A stretch of 64,000 bases of DNA from DAOUET01 sp034430155 (GCA_034430155.1 DAOUET010000079.1:1-64000); one strand, 5' to 3'; positions 28,527 through 37,563 are shown, counted from the stretch's first letter. Notes: generated by a model from the letters alone, not told the origin. A program made the numbers and translations.

Positions 28527-29210
28527 ATGATAATTGCAGAACAAAAACCCCTGGAAGAGATAAAGGCTCTGGTCGGTGATGCCCATAAGGTGTTGGTAGT
28601 GGGCTGCGGCACCTGTGTGACGGTATGCTTTGCGGGTGGTGCCCGTGAAGCTGCTATAATATCCGCTTCGCTACGCATGACCTCCAAGCTGGCTGGTAAT
28701 CCTAAAGAAGTCAGCGACGTAACTGTTCAGCGCCAATGTGAGTGGGAGTATTTAGATGAAATCGCTGATCAGGTCAAGGAAGCAGATCTGGTGCTTTCTC
28801 TGGGCTGTGGCATCGGCGTCCAGGCCATGGTGGAGCATTTCCCTGACGCCTGGGTTGTTCCGGGACTCAACACCACTTTCATGGGATTACCCACCGAACA
28901 AGGCGTCTGGGTTGAGCGCTGCGCCGCCTGTGGAGATTGTATATTGGGTCTAACCGGTGGCATTTGTCCGATTGCCCGTTGTTCTAAGTCGCTCCTGAAC
29001 GGACCGTGCGGAGGTTCTGAGGCAGGACACTGTGAAATTAGCCCTGAGATCCCCTGTGCCTGGCAATTGATTTATGACCGTTTGTCTAGCAAAGGTAAGC
29101 TGGATGTCCTTTTGGAAATCCGACCGCCTAAGAATTGGCGTACCTCGAGGGATGGCGGCCCGCGCAAGATCGTCCGCGAAGACTTGCGCTTGGCTTCCGA
29201 GGAGGAATAG
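28527..29210 (+). CDS. metV: MetV-type partner of methylenetetrahydrofolate reductase
   Basis: A 227-residue protein matching the MTHFR C-terminal/MetV family. The cysteine-rich pattern is clear: VVGCGTCVTVCFAGG near residue 25, LSLGCGIGVQAM, CAACGDCILGLTGGICPIARCSKSLLNGPCGG. These cysteines probably bind an iron-sulfur cluster and zinc. In acetogens MetV is tightly bound to MetF and passes electrons to it. The ATG is preceded by AGGAG (spacing about 7). It lies 54 bp after mvhD2 and 3 bp before metF, within the operon. Confidence 0.9.
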   Translation: MIIAEQKPLEEIKALVGDAHKVLVVGCGTCVTVCFAGGAREAAIISASLRMTSKLAGNPKEVSDVTVQRQCEWEYLDEIADQVKEADLVLSLGCGIGVQAMVEHFPDAWVVPGLNTTFMGLPTEQGVWVERCAACGDCILGLTGGICPIARCSKSLLNGPCGGSEAGHCEISPEIPCAWQLIYDRLSSKGKLDVLLEIRPPKNWRTSRDGGPRKIVREDLRLASEEE

Positions 29211-29213
29211 ACC

Positions 29214-30263
29214 ATGACAGCAGAAATAAGCAGTAACGGTTACCTGGTGGGCTCGAACCTGGAACGCGTCCTTCGAGCTGACCATTTCGCAGTCACCGCT
29301 GAACTCGGTCCCCCGCAGAGTGCTGACGGGAGTGTCATAAACCAGAAAGCCATCCTATTGAAGGGTTATTGTGATGCAGTCAACATCACCGATAACCAGA
29401 CCGCCATCGTTCGCATGTCCAGCATCGGTGCGGGCGCAATCCTGGTAAGGGAAGGTCTTGAACCGGTTATTCAAATGACTTGCCGGGACCGCAACCGGTT
29501 AGCCATCCAGAGCGACCTCTTGGGTGCCTACGCCTTAGGCATGCGCAACCTGCTTTGCCTGACTGGCGACCACCAGACCTTCGGCAACCATCCCACCGCT
29601 AAGAACGTTTTCGACCTTGACTCGCTCCAACTGATCGAGATGGTCACCGCCATGCGCGATGAGCACGTTTTTCAATGTGGCGATGCCTTCAAAGGGCTCG
29701 AGCCTCGCTTCTTCATCGGGGCAGCCGCGGCCCCCTTTGCCGATCCGATCGAGTTTCGTCCCTATCGCCTGGCTAAGAAGGTAAAGGCTGGGGTGAATTT
29801 CATTCAAACCCAGCTGGTCTACGATATTGAGGCGTTTGAAGCGTATATGGAGAAAGTACGCGCTCTCGGCATGCATGAGCTGGCTTATATTCTGGCTGGA
29901 GTCGGTCCGCTGAAGAGTCCCGGTATGGCGCGCTATATGAAAAACAGCGTTCCGGGCATCCTTGTTCCGGATGAACTGATCGAAAGGATGCAAAAGGCCG
30001 GCGAACCCTGGGCTGGCAAAAGCAAGGATGAATTAACCAAAGAGGACAAAAAGGCCCGGTCAGAGGCCTGGAAATCAGAAGGCACTAAGATCTGTATAGA
30101 GTTGATTCAGCAACTGCAAAAGCTCGAGGGAGTAGCCGGCGTGCATATCATGGCGATCGAATGGGAAGAAGCTGTCAAGCCAATCGTGGAGGGTGCAGGT
30201 TTATATCCTCGACCAGTGGTTGAAACAGCCGGTTCGGTATCTCAGGAGGCTGCAAATGGATGA
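29214..30263 (+). CDS. metF: 5,10-Methylenetetrahydrofolate reductase
   Basis: A 349-residue MetF, a TIM-barrel flavoprotein interconverting methylene-THF and methyl-THF. Visible family blocks include FAVTAELGPPQSAD at the N-terminus, VNITDNQTAIVRMSS, ALGMRNLLCLTGDH and FIQTQLVYDIEAFEAYM. As in other MetV-dependent enzymes it lacks a fused regulatory domain. Next to metV and the hdr/mvhD genes it should act in a multi-subunit complex. In acetogens this runs the methyl branch of the Wood-Ljungdahl pathway; here it may also run in the oxidative direction. The end overlaps hdrCB by 8 bases. Confidence 0.93.
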   Translation: MTAEISSNGYLVGSNLERVLRADHFAVTAELGPPQSADGSVINQKAILLKGYCDAVNITDNQTAIVRMSSIGAGAILVREGLEPVIQMTCRDRNRLAIQSDLLGAYALGMRNLLCLTGDHQTFGNHPTAKNVFDLDSLQLIEMVTAMRDEHVFQCGDAFKGLEPRFFIGAAAAPFADPIEFRPYRLAKKVKAGVNFIQTQLVYDIEAFEAYMEKVRALGMHELAYILAGVGPLKSPGMARYMKNSVPGILVPDELIERMQKAGEPWAGKSKDELTKEDKKARSEAWKSEGTKICIELIQQLQKLEGVAGVHIMAIEWEEAVKPIVEGAGLYPRPVVETAGSVSQEAANG

Positions 30264-31680
30264 CAACCTGCAACCCACCGCAGAACCGTTGATCATTAAC
30301 ACCGATTTAGCACAGCGCATCCAGGATGAACTGGGGCAGAACGTTTACCTTTGTTACCAGTGTGTAAAGTGCACCAGCGGATGCCCCGTTGGTGAGTTCT
30401 TCGATTGGCAACCAAACCAGGTCATGCGAGCGTTGCAGTTGGGCCAGGAGGCTATCGCATTAAATTCGCAAACGCCCTGGTTGTGTGCCTCCTGCCAAAC
30501 CTGCACCACTCGCTGCCCTCAGGGCTTAGACATTACTGCCATCATGGAGTTCCTCACCCGGGAAGCTTTAGACCGCGGCATCAAACCACCCGTTACGGAA
30601 GTCAATATCTTCAATGAAGCCTTCATGCGTGAGGTGCGCCTGTGGAGACGGGCGTATGAATTGGGTCTTATGGTAGAGATGAAACTTCGCACCCGCGACT
30701 TATTGAGTGATATGGACCTGGGCGTTAAGATGATCCGTAAGAATAAGCTGCCTTTTCTACCCAGCCCATCCCTCGCACCCCGCAAAGTCAAGCCCGTTCC
30801 TGGTGCTACCAATGCGGTGGCATACTATCCGGGTTGCTCGCTGCATTCCACATCGGCTGAATTCAACCATTCGGCTCAAGCAGTTTGCCAAGCGCTTGAT
30901 TTTACCCTCATTGAACCGCACGGATGGGTGTGCTGCGGTAGCAGCGCAGCTCATCGGGCTGACCCCTATCAAGGCTTGCGATTGCCCATGGAGAACTTGG
31001 CGCTGATCGAACAGAGCGGTTTCCGAGAAGTGACCATGCCCTGTGCGGCATGTTTTAACCGTCACAAAGCTGCGCAATACGAGATCCATAATGACAATCG
31101 ACGCAAGCTATCCATTGATAAAGATCTTGGCTATACATACCGGGATACCGTAGAAGTCACCACCTTGGTTGAAGCTATCCACAACCATGTTGGCAAAGAA
31201 GCAGTAGCTGATAAAGTCACCAGACCATTGAAAAGCTTGCGAGTGGTTTGCTATTATGGCTGTTTGATAACGCGCCCTCCCCAGGTAACCGGTGTGCAAC
31301 ATTATGAGAATCCTACGGATATGGATGAGTTGATGACTGCTTTAGGCGCAGAAGTGTTGGATTGGTCGTACAAAACTACTTGCTGTGGCGCCTCGCATTC
31401 CCTCACCCGGCCGGACATAGTCCTAAAGCTGAGCGGCAATCTGATTCGTCACGCACGCGCCACTGGCGCAGAGGCTATAGTGGTAGCCTGCCCTCTCTGC
31501 CATCTCAACCTGGACGCCCGCCAGTTTCAAATGAAACTTGAAGAACCCTTGCCGGTGTTATTTTTCACCCAATTGATGGCTGTGGCACTCGGCTTACCGC
31601 CGAAGGCATCAGCCTTGCACAAGAATTTGGTCGATCCTCGACCGCTTCTACAAACGAAATCCTTGATAGATACTTCCTAA
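30256..31680 (+). CDS. HdrC-HdrB fusion protein
   Basis: A 474-residue fusion of HdrC and HdrB. The HdrC part has two ferredoxin-type clusters: CYQCVKCTSGCP (near residue 33) and CASCQTCTTRCP (near 77). The HdrB part has two CCG domains. In the first, YYPGCSLHS, CCGSSAAH and PCAACF; in the second, YYGCL, TTCCGASHS and CPLCH. CCG domains bind the noncubane clusters that cleave disulfides in methanogen Hdr. In MetFV complexes the analogous subunit relays electrons. The start at 30256 has a near-perfect AGGAGG 7 nt upstream; an ORF from 30193 would intrude into metF. It is the last gene of the operon. Confidence 0.88.
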   Translation: MDDNLQPTAEPLIINTDLAQRIQDELGQNVYLCYQCVKCTSGCPVGEFFDWQPNQVMRALQLGQEAIALNSQTPWLCASCQTCTTRCPQGLDITAIMEFLTREALDRGIKPPVTEVNIFNEAFMREVRLWRRAYELGLMVEMKLRTRDLLSDMDLGVKMIRKNKLPFLPSPSLAPRKVKPVPGATNAVAYYPGCSLHSTSAEFNHSAQAVCQALDFTLIEPHGWVCCGSSAAHRADPYQGLRLPMENLALIEQSGFREVTMPCAACFNRHKAAQYEIHNDNRRKLSIDKDLGYTYRDTVEVTTLVEAIHNHVGKEAVADKVTRPLKSLRVVCYYGCLITRPPQVTGVQHYENPTDMDELMTALGAEVLDWSYKTTCCGASHSLTRPDIVLKLSGNLIRHARATGAEAIVVACPLCHLNLDARQFQMKLEEPLPVLFFTQLMAVALGLPPKASALHKNLVDPRPLLQTKSLIDTS

Positions 31681-32241
31681 AATCACCCCCGGTTGTCTAT
31701 CAAGTAGATCACTGATGATCTGGTGAATACTTTGGGATGCCTCTATCCTAAACGGGCTGTCAGGAGAGCTAACTATGATTCCGGTGGCGGTTGGCTCCCT
31801 TGGCGCTTCAAAGATGGCAAGAGGTTCTGACAGCTCTCACCACGATCATCCGGAAATTTTAAGTGATTTGTGCAAGCAACCTTTTACCTGAGGCTGGCTG
31901 CCTCTTCGAAATAATCCCCGGTTGTTAAACAACTAATCTAGGCGCGTAAAATCGATTATCCTTGAAGCGGAAAAAGGGCTGATAGGGATTTTCCGCCATT
32001 ATTGAAATCGCTTTACTTCTCATTGAGGTGACGCCAAGTCTCACTCAAATGGCAAATTATAGCGATATCGTTAGGGTGTACCTGCCATCTTATTATTTAT
32101 GAGGGGAGTAAATCGGGGTTATATAAAGGTAATAGCTTCCATAGAAAGTTTTGTTAAAAGACACCTCGGAGGCTTGCTCTTATTGGGAACCGTAGGGCTA
32201 GTCGGAACGTCAAATTATTAAGCAAAAGGAGAGGTGCAGCC
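31681..32241. other. Long non-coding stretch after the hdr-met operon
   Basis: 560 bases without a convincing gene. The 10-mer CCCCGGTTGT occurs at 31687-31696 and again at 31916-31925 in similar contexts. GCTGTCAG (31756-31763) is complementary to CTGACAGC (31827-31834) and could close a 79-nt hairpin. A 38-codon frame beginning at 31775 with AGGAG upstream has no recognisable features. No canonical terminator with a T-run was found after hdrCB. Confidence 0.4.
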
Positions 32242-32346
32242 ATGATTACCCTAATAGCCCTGATCTTATTTATTGTACTATCTGCTTTGGCCTTATGGGT
32301 CTGCTCCGAGATCATGTGGCGAAACAGCCACTTCAACGATCAATAG
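32242..32346 (+). CDS. Small single-pass membrane protein (34 aa)
   Basis: A 34-codon frame. Residues 2-21 form one hydrophobic helix (ITLIALILFIVLSALALWV), followed by a short polar tail ending NSHFNDQ. The start has a clear AAGGAG ribosome-binding site about 9 nt upstream. The strong site together with a textbook transmembrane helix argues for a real small protein. No homologue is recognised. It is isolated between non-coding DNA and a degenerate minus-strand gene. Confidence 0.5.
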   Translation: MITLIALILFIVLSALALWVCSEIMWRNSHFNDQ

Positions 32347-32369
32347 CGTTGCTCTGATACCTTGCATGT

Positions 32370-32692
32370 TTAACCGGTGCGGGTTGAGACCTCAATCACG
32401 ATCAGTCCCAGCTTTCTGGCATTGCCCAATCGGTCCGGGGCTGTGATGATGATATTCAATTCACCGGTTTGGCTGACCGGTCCGATCTGGCTGGTGAAAG
32501 TTCGGTCGCCAATCCGCTCTTCGACCACCGCAACGGGCGACCTCATGGCGCGGGACAGCTCCTCAAATTCAGGCAAGCTAAAAGGCAAAAGCCCTTGGGG
32601 TATTCAAGTTGTTCGCCGGGGAGATCCAGGGCGGCCTCTCGCTCTACTCCCTACAAGATAGCACCCTCGACCGTATTTAGATCATCAGGCAT
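32370..32692 (-). pseudogene. Degenerate small gene with in-frame stop and frameshift
   Basis: On the minus strand an ATG at 32690-32692 follows a strong AGGAGG site and reads MPDDLNTVEGAIL, then TAG (32651-32653). The same frame continues as GVEREAALDLPGEQLEYPKGF. Near 32590 the protein-like sequence shifts frame by one in a run of T and goes on as SLPEFEELSRAMRSPVAVVEERIGDRTF to the stop at 32370. The pieces read as one former protein of about 107 residues. No family is recognised. Sequencing errors could mimic this, but two separate lesions make decay more likely. Confidence 0.4.
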
Positions 32693-32977
32693 AATAAATC
32701 TGCCTCCTTTCCTCTGGAAACAAACGCATCCCCAGAAAGTGGTTACATTATCACGGGAACAATGCTCTTGCGGGCTTGATCGGAGTGACGGATGTTTTGA
32801 GCAGGTGATCGAAAACCTCAGCAAGAGGTCTTTGTGTACTGGCATGTCCGAACCTAGGACAGAAATCAAGGTTACGTGGTTTGGATCTGATCATCCCCGA
32901 TTCCCCCTTGACGGACCGCATTTATTCCTGTAGTATGTAGTTACTCGACATGACGTAAGACGACACATACTATTAAA

Positions 32978-33331
32978 ATGAATGCAATTCATGACCCGCA
33001 GGAAGACCTGCCTCTGACTGAATCTACTTTTTTCATCCTGCTCAGCCTGGCGCCGAAGCCTAAACACGGCTATGCCATCATTAAAGAGGTGGAGGTGCTG
33101 AGTGGAGAGCGGGTGAGATTGAGCACCGGCACGTTATATGGCGCTCTCAAACGTTTGTTGGGAAAGGGCTGGATCAAGCGTTTTAACCAATCTGGGGATG
33201 ATGAGACCGGTCGAGAGCGTAAATCTTACACCCTGACCAATTATGGGCGGTATGTACTCAACGCCGATATTGATCGCTTACAGAAGATGGTTAATACCGC
33301 TCAAAAATTTTCCATGGGAGGGCAGCGGTGA
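32978..33331 (+). CDS. PadR family transcriptional regulator
   Basis: A 117-residue PadR-type winged-helix repressor. The pattern LTESTFFILLSLAPKPKHGYAIIKEV and RLSTGTLYGALKRLLGKGWIKR is diagnostic, followed by the basic wing (GRERKSYTLTNYGRYVL) and a short dimerising helix. The stop overlaps the GTG start of the next gene, so the regulator and membrane protein are translationally coupled. PadR proteins in such pairs usually control their own operon. Confidence 0.9.
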   Translation: MNAIHDPQEDLPLTESTFFILLSLAPKPKHGYAIIKEVEVLSGERVRLSTGTLYGALKRLLGKGWIKRFNQSGDDETGRERKSYTLTNYGRYVLNADIDRLQKMVNTAQKFSMGGQR

Positions 33332-34821
33332 GGAAATCCAGCGCGCTATTATTGCGTTTATTCGCTTCTTTGCTTCATCTTTACCCCTCCGGATTCCGGG
33401 AAGAATTTGCAGAAGAGATGCAGGTCGTTTTCGCCGATGGAATCAGCGAATCCCGCGAGCGTGGTTCCCTGGCCCTCGGATCTTTTTTCCTGCGGGAACT
33501 GGCAGACCTGCCGGGAAATTTGCTGCGTGAACACTGGTTTGAGCTGCTCGGAAGGGAGACGGTTATGTATGCAAAACTTAAGATGGGAGCGGACCTGGCT
33601 GGAGGAGCTTCTTTGAGGGACGACGATTACCAACCCGCTTCCTGGCTGCAAGCTGGCCTGGCTGGATTGCCTCATTTGCTGGTGGCTCTGATTCTGCTCC
33701 CTGGTGTCTTGATGGCTTACGGGTTATTACCGGGATTTCAATCAGCCTGGAATGTTCTTGGTATCGTCTGGGCTGTTTGCCTGGGGCTTATGACCCTCGG
33801 GATTTTAATCTATGTCTGGCGAAAGGGCTGGCCGCGCTGGGGGGCCAGCTGGTACGTCTATGCCGTCATGCTGGCGGTAGGGGGGCTACTCGCGGTATTT
33901 CAGTTTGGGGAATCCACTCTCGGCGATGTGATTCTTGGCATCCTCCTGTTTGCCCTGTTTCCTATCGGTATGGCCATCTTTTTCTACCTGGTCGCCCGGA
34001 AAGATCATATCAAAGGGCTGCTGCTGGCGTTACCCTTCATGGCGATTTTCTGGTTTGTGTTTCTCGAGTTTGTTTCCAACCGGTTGGAATTGCTGCTTAC
34101 ACTGCTGGCCTTCCTGTTTTCGGGTTTAGTAGCTCTCGTTATTGTGCGATTGGGAGATTGGAAGCTCGGGATTTGGTTGGCTCTTGGGCTCACCTTGATA
34201 TCAGGCTTGGGCGCTTCGTTTGCTTACTTTTATCACGTTGAATATCCGCCGGGAGTAAATTTTAGCCCTCCACCGGCCAATCTGTCATCCTTTGCGGATT
34301 TCTACTTCCCCCAGTTGCTGGGTAGCACTACCTTGATCCTCGGCCCCTTGTTGCTGTGGTGGTTGTGGCAACTCGGCAAGCGCAGCGGTCATATGGGTGT
34401 GCTTGGTTATAACCTGATCTTTATCGGGATGTTGCTTATCCTGATGTCTAATATTGGGAATTTCTGGTTAGTAACCCAGAGTCAATTGTGGGTCTACCGC
34501 CGTTATGCCGGTTCAGGTTTTGCATATGGTGGCCTGCTAGGAATACTTCTTGTTATTACAGGCTCGCTCCTGCTTGTTCTGGCAGCTTGGTATAACCAAA
34601 CTATTCAGAGCCGGTTTATGCTGGCCTGGTTGGTGCTCAGCTCACTTAGCATGCCTTGGGTCTTCGTTTTGATCTACGTAGCCTTTGGGATGCCCAATTC
34701 TTGGGTAGCTACAATTGAGCCCTACAAATTCCTGGTCTATGGCGCGGGAATCCTTTGGGTGACCTTGACGAGCTGGCTGGTAACCCACCTTGACTTGCAG
34801 CTCTCATGGGCAGGCGGATAG
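33328..34821 (+). CDS. Polytopic membrane protein coupled to PadR
   Basis: A 497-residue membrane protein. The cytosolic N-terminus (LRLFASLLHLYPSGFREEFAEEMQVVFADG) resembles the 'permease prefix' that often follows PadR genes in Chloroflexota and Acidobacteriota. From about residue 105 onward there are about ten hydrophobic helices. No ATPase, transporter or enzyme motif is recognised. The GTG start overlaps the PadR stop by four bases. The function is unknown; a role in membrane stress sensing is only a guess from the pairing. Confidence 0.7.
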   Translation: MRKSSALLLRLFASLLHLYPSGFREEFAEEMQVVFADGISESRERGSLALGSFFLRELADLPGNLLREHWFELLGRETVMYAKLKMGADLAGGASLRDDDYQPASWLQAGLAGLPHLLVALILLPGVLMAYGLLPGFQSAWNVLGIVWAVCLGLMTLGILIYVWRKGWPRWGASWYVYAVMLAVGGLLAVFQFGESTLGDVILGILLFALFPIGMAIFFYLVARKDHIKGLLLALPFMAIFWFVFLEFVSNRLELLLTLLAFLFSGLVALVIVRLGDWKLGIWLALGLTLISGLGASFAYFYHVEYPPGVNFSPPPANLSSFADFYFPQLLGSTTLILGPLLLWWLWQLGKRSGHMGVLGYNLIFIGMLLILMSNIGNFWLVTQSQLWVYRRYAGSGFAYGGLLGILLVITGSLLLVLAAWYNQTIQSRFMLAWLVLSSLSMPWVFVLIYVAFGMPNSWVATIEPYKFLVYGAGILWVTLTSWLVTHLDLQLSWAGG

Positions 34822-35017
34822 CGCCTCAGTGGGTAATGAGAAACCAAATCACCGCATGGGGCTGGTTAAGCAGTCATCAAAATTCTGCTGAAAGGTACGT
34901 TCCTGCCAGGATTTTGTCCGGCTGGCGGTATGCTAACCACAGAGCCTTCCGGCGGATTCTCACCCCGAATTTGTTGAGACTCTTAGGGGTCTAATTAACC
35001 GAAATGGCCTGAAAGCC

Positions 35018-36196
35018 TCACATCTCCCGGAGTCCTTGGGCGACTTCCAGGGGGTTAGCTTGGCAGACCGACAGTCCCAGCAATTCAAAGCCCCCGTTTT
35101 CCTGGGTGTAAGGTAGAAACTCGAAATAGAGCCCGCAACCGGGACCATTGTGGGTGATTACGTTAAAGGCGATCTCCCGTCCTATCTCAGGCATGACGGT
35201 GTGAATAGCAGCGATGGCCCGCTTCCAGCCGGAGGCCACAGCCGCCATTTCTGCCGTATTTAATTGGTGCAGGTAGCGTTTGCTGGTGTCTTTTAGGAGC
35301 AGGAGCATTTCATAGGGTCGGCGCATGAAATATGGTACCAGTAAAGTGGCCTGCCCGTAATCATTCACCACAAGCTCCTCCGGGTTTGTTCTTAGCAGGT
35401 AAGTAGAGAAATTTTCCCGCATCTCAGCTTCAAACCGCCAGTTCTGGTAAGCTCGCTTGGGGATAATGTTGCTGAAGGCGATCTGCTGGTGACCATGAGC
35501 CAGGGATCCGCCTACCAGCTGGCCGACGTTCTTGATGATCGATACAAAGCCGTGATATTTGGGTTGGTCACCCCAAACCCGATTGGACGGCATGCTGTTA
35601 GTGGAGCTGGTCAGGAGCAGTTTTTCAAGGCTAGCCAGCCTGCGCAGAACCAAGACCAGGTCTTGGACAGGCATATTGTGCCAGTCCTTATCGTGGAAAG
35701 AGCTGGTCCATTGCAGGAAATGCAGCCCGTGGACGGGAATACCGGCGGGACCCACAGGGGCGTGTTCGGGCGAAAGCCCGAGATATCTGCCAGAGCCTTT
35801 TTGCGGGAAAACAATCGGGTACAGATTTTTATTTATAAAGGTAAAGCCCTCGCTTAGATCTGCCACATCGATCACGGCGGTGGTCTTTCCTTCACAGACC
35901 AGGCAGGCCTTCACTGCTCCTTGGTCGCTCTGCGATTCTCCCAGAGCGCGATTATCATGGGGGCGACGACCCCGGGCCGGGTTGTACAGCACCCGTTCTC
36001 CACTGCGCGGGTCAATCTGACAGATGCCCTCAGGTAGATATTCTCTGATACCTGGCTCGACTTCAAAGAGAGCAGCCAATTGGGCATAGGAAGATTCGGT
36101 GATGCTCTTTAATTGGAGGATCTTATCGAGATCCAGGCGTGAAAGCGCTTTGTTCATAATCAGTTCCCTATCTTCTTGGCAGCCTTGGGGATTCAT
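35018..36196 (-). CDS. GalT-like HIT-superfamily nucleotidylyltransferase
   Basis: A 392-residue protein with a HIT-type active site, GGSLAHGHQQIAF (HXHXQ, near residue 240), as in galactose-1-phosphate uridylyltransferase and Ap4A phosphorylase. Other shared features are ACLVCEGK near residue 97 and a C-terminal GPGCGLYFEFLPYTQENGGFELLG. The exact substrate is open: it is not a canonical GalT. The ATG overlaps the stop of the S58 peptidase gene (ATGA). A second in-frame ATG at 36157 has AGGGA upstream and may be the real start. Confidence 0.6.
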   Translation of the reverse strand: MNPQGCQEDRELIMNKALSRLDLDKILQLKSITESSYAQLAALFEVEPGIREYLPEGICQIDPRSGERVLYNPARGRRPHDNRALGESQSDQGAVKACLVCEGKTTAVIDVADLSEGFTFINKNLYPIVFPQKGSGRYLGLSPEHAPVGPAGIPVHGLHFLQWTSSFHDKDWHNMPVQDLVLVLRRLASLEKLLLTSSTNSMPSNRVWGDQPKYHGFVSIIKNVGQLVGGSLAHGHQQIAFSNIIPKRAYQNWRFEAEMRENFSTYLLRTNPEELVVNDYGQATLLVPYFMRRPYEMLLLLKDTSKRYLHQLNTAEMAAVASGWKRAIAAIHTVMPEIGREIAFNVITHNGPGCGLYFEFLPYTQENGGFELLGLSVCQANPLEVAQGLREM

Positions 36197-37266
36197 TTGG
36201 GGCGGTATTTCGCCATGACTGCCTGCAATTCATCCAGAGGCAGCGCGTAGGCGGTGTGACCCTGGTATCCGGTCATGGTTTCTGCACTGGTCAATGCATT
36301 GAGAATGGCTTCCTCTACGGCCTCAGCCACCGCGCGAAAGAAAATATCGAGGTGATGGTGAGGCAACATCTTGATGTCCAGGAGTTCTTGGGTCTCACCG
36401 GGGATGTGATTGCCGGTGGCGAAAGCGATGAAAATATCGCCACTGCTGTTATAGCCCATACCCCCTGTGCGGGCCAAACCGAGCGTAGCGCGCTTGGCCA
36501 ATCGCCGGCATTGTCCCGGGAGCAGAGGGGCGTCGGTGGCTACCACCATAATAATGGAACTGGCATGTCTGGGGGTATCCCATGGCAGCGGTACCTGCTG
36601 TGAGTCGATCTCGCGCCCCACCGGCACGCCGTCCACTCGCAGGTCAAGTCTATCGCCGTGGTTAGCCTGGACCAGCACGCCGACCAGGTAGCTCCCACTC
36701 TTGCTCTCGACTACTCGCGAAGCGGTACCGATTCCGCCTTTGAAGTCGTGGCAGATCATGCCAGTGCCACCTCCCACGTTGCCTTCGGCGACAGGTCCTG
36801 GCCCGGCGGATTCTAGCGCTTCATAGACGTGCTCTTCAGTGATGTGGAAGGCATCGATGTCGTTAAGCCAGCGATCTAGCGTTTCGGCAACCACCGGTAG
36901 GGCGGAGTAACGAGTAAGCCCTTTTTCTTGCCCATAGGCGACTAAGGCTTTGTGGGCGGTGCCAACCTGGTGAGTATTGGTAATGGCAATCGGGTAACAT
37001 AACAAGCCCGATTCCGCCAGCCAGTGTACGCCGGTCATTTCGCCGGTGCCATTGAATGTATGGTAGGCTGCGCAGGCGTTATCTTGCCAGATTTGCCCTG
37101 AGCGCGGCAGGATTACCGTGACGCCGGTCCTGGCGAGGCGCGGCTGGTCGTAGATCAGGGTGCGGTGTCCCACCCAAACGCCCGGCACATCTGTGATAGC
37201 GTTGAGTGGACCCGTAGGTAGCGAACCGATGATTATTCCGAGATCACGTAAGCGTGCACGACTCAT
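36193..37266 (-). CDS. P1 (S58/DmpA) family aminopeptidase
   Basis: A protein of about 357 residues of the DmpA/P1 family, N-terminal-nucleophile enzymes that self-cleave into two chains. Family blocks: NAITDVPGVWVGHRTL near the N-terminus, GTGMICHDFKGGIGTASRVV, and MGYNSSGDIFIAFATGN, where the Ser before GD is the expected new N-terminal nucleophile. The ATG at 37266 is chosen because GAGGAGGG lies upstream; the frame runs back to 37317 without support. It forms an overlapping pair with the GalT-like gene. The natural substrate is unknown. Confidence 0.85.
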   Translation of the reverse strand: MSRARLRDLGIIIGSLPTGPLNAITDVPGVWVGHRTLIYDQPRLARTGVTVILPRSGQIWQDNACAAYHTFNGTGEMTGVHWLAESGLLCYPIAITNTHQVGTAHKALVAYGQEKGLTRYSALPVVAETLDRWLNDIDAFHITEEHVYEALESAGPGPVAEGNVGGGTGMICHDFKGGIGTASRVVESKSGSYLVGVLVQANHGDRLDLRVDGVPVGREIDSQQVPLPWDTPRHASSIIMVVATDAPLLPGQCRRLAKRATLGLARTGGMGYNSSGDIFIAFATGNHIPGETQELLDIKMLPHHHLDIFFRAVAEAVEEAILNALTSAETMTGYQGHTAYALPLDELQAVMAKYRPK

Positions 37267-37533
37267 TCTTCTGCCCTCCTCGAGATGGTGATGTGAAAGA
37301 TCGTAGTTTTCGGTCAATGAAACCAGCTGGTAGGGAATCGGGCTGATTCTTAGTCAAGCGCTGAACTTTTACGAACAGAACTGCTGGCAAAACCTCGGTT
37401 AAGTATATAGGCATTTGGGTGTTTTGGGCCAATAAACTGTGGCGCCTGTCGGAATTTAGAAATCTCACTCGGTGAAGGTGGTCTAAACTACCCTGTCAAA
37501 TCTCGCATAACTAACTATGTCAATGGTTCCCCC

Positions 37534-37563
37534 TTGACAAGAACATATGTTCTATTTTATAGT
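37534..37563 (+). promoter_or_regulatory. Promoter with embedded GAACN4GTTC palindrome
   Basis: TTGACA (37534-37539) and TATAGT (37558-37563) are 18 bp apart and form a strong sigma-70-type promoter for the LuxR-type gene at 37603. The spacer contains a perfect 14-bp palindrome AGAACATATGTTCT (37540-37553). Its core fits the Gram-positive LexA consensus GAACN4GTTC. A repressor bound there would block the polymerase. Confidence 0.7.

Noticed and set aside
31775..31891. A 38-codon frame with AGGAG upstream
   Set aside because: No hydrophobic segment, motif or coding-like composition; the region also forms alternative hairpins.
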